Assembly: GCA_023935145.1 (NCBI GenBank)
Contig: CM043698.1
Coordinates: 147,305,625-147,369,624, forward strand
Direction: 5' to 3'
Length of the DNA stretch: 64,000 nt
Source: Bretschneidera sinensis
Taxonomy: Eukaryota; Streptophyta; Magnoliopsida; Brassicales; Akaniaceae
A model generated the notes under the pieces. The model did not search any database and was not told the DNA's origin. It saw only the letters and a program-made list of their open reading frames with translations. Below are positions 58,100 to 64,000 of this stretch, piece by piece. Position 1 is the first letter of the stretch, and every line of letters begins with the position of its first letter. The translations under genes and the position numbers were made by a program.

Positions 58100-59055
58100 T
58101 CAGAAAAGAAATATGTACTGACCTCCCTAATGCTTTTTGGGAACGAAGAAAGCACATAGTCTCTTTATCATATGAGCAAGATTTTGATGAGAAAAATATT
58201 CCATCCAAATCACGACCTATATAGATGAATCAAGAATTATTGAATTATTGCCAAGAAGAAATAAAAGTTTTATTAAATAAAAAATTAATTAGACCAAGCA
58301 AGTCTCCTTTGAGCTGTTCTGCATTTTATGTTCAGAAACAAGCTGAGTTAGAAAGAAGAGCTCCCACACTAATCATTAATTATAAACCTTTAAACAAAGT
58401 TTTGAAATGGATTAGATATCCCATACCTAATAAAAAAGATATTCTCAATAGATTACATGACTCTACTATTTTCCCAAAATTTGATTTAAAATCAGGATTT
58501 TGACAAATTCAGATAAATGAAGCAGATAAATATAAGACTGCTTTTAGTGTCCAATTTGGCCATTATGAGTGGAATGTTATGCCCTTTGGGCTTAAAAATG
58601 CTCCTTTTGAATTTCAGAACATCATTAACGATATTTTTAATGATTATTCTAAATTCACCATTACGTATATCGATGATATATTAATATTCTCAAAATCTAT
58701 AGATCAACATTTTAAGCATTTAAAAACAGTTTTCCAAATCATCAAAAATAATGGTCTAGTATTATTTGCCACAAAAATGAAATTGTTTCAAACTAGAGTA
58801 AGATTTTTAGGATATCTTATATTCAAGGAACTATCGAACCAATAGATAGATCCATTGAATTTGCAAACAAATTTCCAAATGAAATAAAAGACGAAACACA
58901 GTTACAAAGGTTCCTTGGCTGTTTAAATTATATTGCTGATTATATTCCACACCTTCGTCAAATTTGCGAGCCTTTATATAAAACACTTCGCAAAAATCCT
59001 ATTCCATGGTCTCAACAACATACAGATGTTGTCAAACTCATTAAGTCAAAAGTAT
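58100..59055 (+). pseudogene. Pararetrovirus reverse transcriptase, copy 2
   Basis: Open pieces 58225-58503 and 58579-58845 carry the same motifs as copy 1, including YIDDILIF. Shared damage: TAG before MNQELL, TGA after LKSGF and the frameshift after the thumb. Copy 2 lacks the extra stops that follow the TGA in copy 1. The connection segment continues to the junction at about 59056. Confidence 0.88.
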
Positions 59056-59079
59056 TAAGTCTCTGCCTGAACTTCCAGT

Positions 59080-59376
59080 CGACTGGTAATTTTGACCCAA
59101 TCGATTGGTAATTCTCTGCCAAATATTCCAAACGACTGGTAAGTCTTCTCCAATCGTCTATAAGATCAAATCCTGATTGGAGCCAATTTTTTGAAAAACT
59201 CTTGTCCTCCAATCGATTGGTAAAGATAGTCCAGTCGACTGGTAACTCACTGCCAGTTTACCCAGTCGACTGGTACGTTTACCCAGTCGACTGGTAAAGA
59301 AACTGTTCATCTTTTCAAAGGGACCCAGTCGACTGGTATATCAACCCCAGTCGACTGGTATCGCGATTCTATAAAA
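59080..59376 (+). promoter_or_regulatory. Internal palindrome array with TATA box, second copy
   Basis: Several intact CCAGTCGACTGG copies and mutated versions. The last (59347-59358) is 11 bp before TATAAAA (59370-59376). One extra palindrome (ACGTTTACCCAGTCGACTGG near 59274-59293) is present compared with 45618-45950, showing that copy number changes. Confidence 0.6.
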
Positions 59377-59587
59377 GGGACTGTTCATTTTCGCCATTTT
59401 TACGCCATTTTCAAAGAGCCCAAGCTTTCTCTCTCTAGAAAAATTCATCCTTTTGATCCAAAAACCATCCAAATCCCTTCTAAACACACCGATCTACTCA
59501 TTCCTAAAGAGATTTTTAACTTTCTACGGTTAAAATCTCTCATTTTTACCAAAATTACTTTTTGCAAAAACTCCAGATTTCTCCAAA

Positions 59588-60844
59588 ATGAGTGACAAAA
59601 TCCGTATAAAACTCACAACAAGTGGACCTAATGCACCTAAAAAGCCAAGGTCTTCAAAACCTTTGGCTTCGGAGTCGAAAGGGAAGGGAGCAGCGGGCTC
59701 ATCCAGCAAGGAGCCCAGAACAGAGTTGGAGCAGACTCTGTTTTACAGCCCAGCGGCTCATACGAGGTATAATTCTATAATCTGTCACAAGAAAATCATG
59801 ACAGGTAGAGTCGTTGATTTCGACTCTATTCGCCCTGGTAATTTCGATATTCTACCAGCCTTTGAGGAAATAAATCTGACCCCACTGGTCAGAATTCATG
59901 AAAAATATTACCCGCGACTGATTCACCAGTTCTATGCGAACTTGGTGAAACCCAGTCCTCTGGCTCTGAGATTCAGAACCAGAGTTAATGGTGTGGAGTT
60001 TGAGGTCAACACTGACCTCTTGATGAGCATTTTGAGAATCCCTATAAGGGGGGTTCAATGGAGTCTAGATGGATGGCCAGACAACTTTGAAGTTGAGGAG
60101 GCCTGTCGGATTGTCAGGGGCGACCCTAACTATGTGTACAGACCCACTACATTTCATACATGTAGTGACTTGCCGCTCGACTCAAAGATGTTTCAGTTGA
60201 TTGTCAGTTGGACCATCCACCCGAGACTCGGGAGTCGAGGGTATCTATCTAAAATAGATACGGTATTGATTTGGTGCCTAAAATCTGGGCACCACTTCAA
60301 TATATATCCTCTGCTGCTCGCCAATATGATAAACGATGAAGCAAACGACTCCGGGTGTCTTCCTTATGAGATGCTCATTACACTCATCCTCCAGCACTTT
60401 CGGGTACCTTTGCTTGCCTTCGAGGCTCAGGATATCGAATTGACGGACATCATCAACATCTCATCTCTGAAGAAGATGGGATGTACTGTTCGTGAAGGGT
60501 TCCTCTATCCGAAGGCCGGAAAGCTCCTAAGGATCTGAGAGGATGCGAGCGACAGTGATGAGGATGCTAATACGGCTGCTGAGATGGAGACGGATACCCG
60601 AGCACCTCCCATTGGTGACTCGAGTACTGGTCAGACTGGTTACGACGACATCCTACGAGCTATCACGAGCCTCCAGATGACAATGGAGTCCAGTTTTCAG
60701 TCCATGCAGTCTGATTACCAGAGACTGAGCTCCTCCATAGACCACTTACGGGACGACTTCGAGTTACATCGAGAGCACACCGAGGGTTCCCAAGCTGAGA
60801 TTAGGGAACTTCTTCGTGACAGCTCGGACTCTCCCGCACCTTGA
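59588..60844 (+). pseudogene. Sirevirus third ORF, one internal stop
   Basis: The frame runs from 59588 to 60844 with a single TGA (60536-60538), where the other copy has CGA. Without it the product would have 418 residues. Segments in order: basic Ser/Lys-rich N-terminus (1-50), a globular domain with TTFHTCSDLPLDS and WCLKSGHHFNI (about 90-300), an acidic stretch (about 318-345) and a coiled-coil-like C-terminus. No membrane segment or signal peptide is visible. It belongs to the putative plant transposon protein group by recognition. A truncated 316-residue protein is still possible. Confidence 0.8.
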
Positions 60845-61516
60845 GTCTCTATCTTTTGTTTGTACTTAGCGTTTTTCCAGTTCTTATCACATAGCACGGA
60901 CATCTCATGTACTATTTTTTTTCTTAGTTATGGCTCTGTGAAGCCCTGATTGTATTGACTTTTTCTCTATGATGATATATTACTATTAGCCATATTTCTT
61001 GAATTCATTTATGCTATTTTTGATATGTTAACACTGTTTTAAAACTCTGTTTGGTCACTAAAATAGCTATAAAATGCTTATACGCTTGAAAACTTCCGGT
61101 TCTTTTCGAGAAGGCTTCCGAAATTTGAATGAAGCCAAATCTTCGCGTATAACTTTGTTTTCTTATACTCTATTTGACTGTATTAGCTAAGTAGCTTATT
61201 TTTTATGTTATGCCCACTTTGGTTGCTGTTGTCAAAACGGGGGAGAAAAATGAGAAAAACGAGAAAATCTAAGTAAACGCAACCAATGCATAGATTTAGG
61301 GGGAGCATTGCTCCATAACTTTGTAAAAATGTTTATTGATTGGTTGAGTTTGATTCTGGATTGGTTGAAAGAAATATAAACTGTGTTTGCTTGTTTACAG
61401 GGTGGTTTTACTCGAAAAACAGAGGAGACTCAGTCCAAATTTTTTAAAATCCTATCACTTAGCTTTTAAAACTGTTTTTACATTATCAGTTTTGTCATCA
61501 TCAAAAAGGGGGAGAT

Positions 61517-62746
61517 TGTTGACCCTCGCCCGTATTTTAATGATGGCAAAACACAACTGTTATTTAACTAACATGTTTAAACTAAGTTGTATTAAGGATC
61601 AAACACATTCAACCAAGGAACAAAGTGCAAAAACTCGAACCAAATCAAGTATCAAGTGAAGACTGAAGATCTAGTATAGTTCTTAAAGTTTAGAACCAAT
61701 GTAAGTCTCACTCATATATTGTATTAGCTTGTTCAATGGCTTGAACACAAAAGGTTTTTCTAAAACCATTATTTTTAAATGTTTTTAATGAAAAACATAC
61801 GAAAAACTGGGTTGGAAGACAACCCAGTCGACTGGGTACATATACCAATCGACTGGTATATAGGTCAGAAGGTACCCAGTCGACTGGATGAAACAACCCA
61901 GTCGACTGGTACTTTGACCAGTAAGTTTCCAGTCGACTAGATGAATCAACTCAGTCGACTGGTAAAATGGACAGAAAGTCCCCAGTCGACTGGATGATAT
62001 ATACCAGTCGACTGCATACCCAGAAGGTCTGAAAGCGAGTATTTTTCAAGTGAACCCAGTCGACTGGTATCTCGACCCAGTCGACCGGTAGTTCAAAAAT
62101 ATGACCGTTGGACTCTAAATCTAAACGTTTTAAAGTAAATCTTTTTCAAATTAAAGTCTTAAACAGCCATATTAATTGATTGCTATATTAACCCATTCAG
62201 TTAAGCATTCAAAAAGTAGCTGCAAATATTCAAAAAGAGTTGATTTCACATAATCAAGTTTATATACTCTTGAAACACAAAAAGCTTTGAAATAATCTTG
62301 TTGAGCCATTTCTTCAAGCTTTACTTTGAAAGAGAGACATTTCTGTTGTAATAAGCCTTCATTTGCTGTCTCTCTACATTTTACTTTACACCATCTTTGT
62401 AAAGGGATTACTTCCGAGAGGAAGGGGATTGTTCGGTTTAAGCAATTCCTGTAATTTGCTTGTGTACGGTTTGTGCAACACCCGGCTAAGTTGTGCGACT
62501 AAGTTTTCTTAGTGGATTACTTCAAGGAGTTCCTTGAAGAGAGTGGACATAGGGTCGGAACGAATCCAATATTGCCGAACCACTATAACTGTGTTTGCAT
62601 CATCTTTCCTTAAACTCTTTATTTACAGCTCATTACTTGTATTTATTATTTGTTGCTTATCAGTTTTTATAAACTTGTATTAATTCCGCAAAAAGTTTTT
62701 AGAAACCCAATTCACCCCCCCTCTTGGGTTGAAACCTCGAGCTACA
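61517..62746 (+). repeat. Sirevirus 3' LTR, second copy
   Basis: 1230 bp with ten palindromes, some mutated (CAATCGACTGG, CAGTCGACTGC, CAGTCGACCGG). The polypurine tract AAAAAGGGGGAGAT precedes it. A roughly 20-bp repeat segment near 62410 (GAGAGGAAGGGGAAACTTCCG in the other LTRs) is shortened. Confidence 0.92.
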
Positions 62747-64000
62747 CTTCCAGTAATTGAGAGAAATTTTTAAATAGCACTGGATAAATATCATGTCATT
62801 CAAAGTGTTGAAGTGATACTCATTCAATAGTGCATTAGTCAAAAAAATTTCTCAATAGCAAATGATGCTTTAGTTAAGTGATAAACATACTAAAGTTGAA
62901 GTCTTGAGATCACAAGGTCTTAGGTTTAGGAGATTGACTCCTCAGCTATAAAATATGCAATATGCTGCTTTTGTATATGAATTTAGATTTTTTAAATTTT
63001 GGGATTTAGTGTGGACCATTTTACAATCAAAATTTATGTGACCTAATGCTTGGCATGTTTATAGGTAAGAAGATAAGAGAGATAAGGAGGGTGTAGAAGT
63101 TAAGTCTAAGTGGGATAATGATAGAAAAATGTGGAGAGTTGAAGTCAATTGAGGTACATATACATCATTATTTAAAAAATTGATTTATATATTTAAGTTG
63201 GCGTTTATGAGATATTTTGAGGGGTAGACACCAAATCAAGGTTTTGGATTTACTAATACTAGCATCTCAACACTCTCAACACATGCTACACGTGTGTTGA
63301 TATGTTCTTTTATGTGATAAAACAATATGCTAACAATTATTTTTTTACCTATAAACATGTCAAGCATAATAGTCACATTTTCTTGCTTAGAAAACTGAAC
63401 CGGCAAAGAAACCCCAAAAGAAGAACAATCATTTTAGAATCGCCAAAAAGAAATAAGAACAATTGAAAATGTGGAGAATAATAATAGGAACAGAGAAAAT
63501 CAACATGGGATGAAGATAAGAGAGATAAGAAGAGTATGAGTGGGATAATAGGAGAAGAAAACATGGGAGAAAAATGTGGGGAGTTAGAGTAAATTGAGTT
63601 ACATACATAACCTTATTTATATATTTAAGTAAGGTTTATTGGACATTTTGAATGGTGGATACCAAATGAGAGTTCTGGTTTTATATATATATATATATGA
63701 AAAAAAAATTGGAATACCCAACCTAAACAAAGTAAAATATTCGTTTCGGGTGATTTACTAATTGAATAACCAAGTCTGAATTCATGGTTGGTGCTTTTAG
63801 TGTGTCCTTATACAAATAACTTAACAGTTGAATTAGTAGTTTATTAAGAAAGGAAAAAGAAAATCTAAATTAGTTCGTTCATGTGGCTTATTAGAGAATG
63901 TATGTACGTAAATTGTGGCTTGTTCCCTCTTAATTTTCAAGAAAATAGAGAAGAGTTGTTATTGCAGTTTCTCCAACTAATAAAGTTATTTTTCGTTACG
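62747..64000 (+). repeat. Duplication unit 4 (close copy of unit 3, cut by window end)
   Basis: Follows 49340-51480 closely, but 898 bp is missing between copies of TTTATGTG (63033-63040 here; 49627-49634 and 50525-50532 in unit 3). The deletion removes the MITE and flanking sequence. No gene is visible. Confidence 0.9.

Larger units (their letters stand above)
54197..59062 (+). mobile_element. Endogenous pararetrovirus copy 2, 3'-truncated
   Basis: The paralogue of 10376-15240 at an offset near 43.82 kb. It holds the movement protein, coat protein, protease and reverse transcriptase regions and stops in the connection region before RNase H. It is joined to Sirevirus sequence through a shared TAAGTCT (59056-59062). 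It shares many lesions with copy 1, so they are duplicates and not separate infections. No intact viral gene set remains. Confidence 0.92.
59063..62746 (+). mobile_element. 3' part of the Sirevirus (third ORF and 3' LTR)
   Basis: Matches 45651-49339: internal palindrome array, TATA box, third ORF, purine tracts and 3' LTR (61517-62746). It lacks the 5' LTR, gag and pol. The flank after the LTR (CTTCCAGTAATTG, 62747 onward) is the same as at 49340, so this is a duplicated piece of the same insertion with its flank. Confidence 0.92.

Overview
This window is nuclear DNA of a flowering plant, most likely a eudicot. It is AT-rich and intron-containing, with plant LTR retrotransposons primed by initiator tRNA-Met, an integrated plant pararetrovirus, an Ole e 1-type secreted protein gene and a fragment of the plant ubiquitin-conjugating enzyme UBC13. 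I see no rRNA, tRNA or CRISPR array. The species cannot be named from the sequence. The pararetrovirus resembles the solendovirus/petuvirus side of Caulimoviridae, by recognition only.

The backbone is a tandemly duplicated locus. Unit 1 (1-10375) and unit 2 (28412-about 38506) are close copies at an offset of about 28.4 kb. Unit 3 (49345-54196) is more diverged and shorter. Unit 4 (62747-64000) runs off the end and is close to unit 3. Each complete unit ends in an Ole e 1 promoter and 5' leader. What follows that leader differs: in units 1 and 3 pararetrovirus sequence starts about ten bases after the Ole e 1 ATG; in unit 2 there is a truncated Ole e 1 pseudogene; and at 26920-27961, after the first virus copy, there is one intact two-exon Ole e 1 gene. 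That gene is the only complete host gene I can support.

Layout: 1-10375 unit 1 (a small non-autonomous LTR element, a UBC13 5' fragment fused to Sirevirus pol, an unclassified 650-bp insertion); 10376-26919 degenerate pararetrovirus copy 1, split at its RNA promoter by a Copia array with three LTRs and two internal domains (16658-26738); 26920-28411 Ole e 1 gene; 28412-38515 unit 2 with the Ole e 1 pseudogene; 38921-49339 a nearly full-length, inactivated Sirevirus-type Copia with a third ORF; 49345-54196 unit 3 (MITE, TA microsatellite); 54197-59062 pararetrovirus copy 2, truncated; 59063-62746 the 3' part of the Sirevirus including its 3' LTR; 62747-64000 unit 4.

The most notable points are these. 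(a) Arrays of a 12-bp palindrome (CCAGTCGACTGG) lie upstream of TATA boxes in the Sirevirus LTRs and again inside the element, just upstream of a TATA box and the third ORF. This suggests a second, internal promoter. (b) The middle LTR of the three-LTR Copia array is a left/right chimera, as expected from unequal crossing-over. (c) Both pararetrovirus copies share the same inactivating lesions and the same junction at the Ole e 1 start codon, so they come from one integration that was later duplicated. Coding sequence of the virus and the retrotransposons is interrupted throughout, and I see no intact mobile element.
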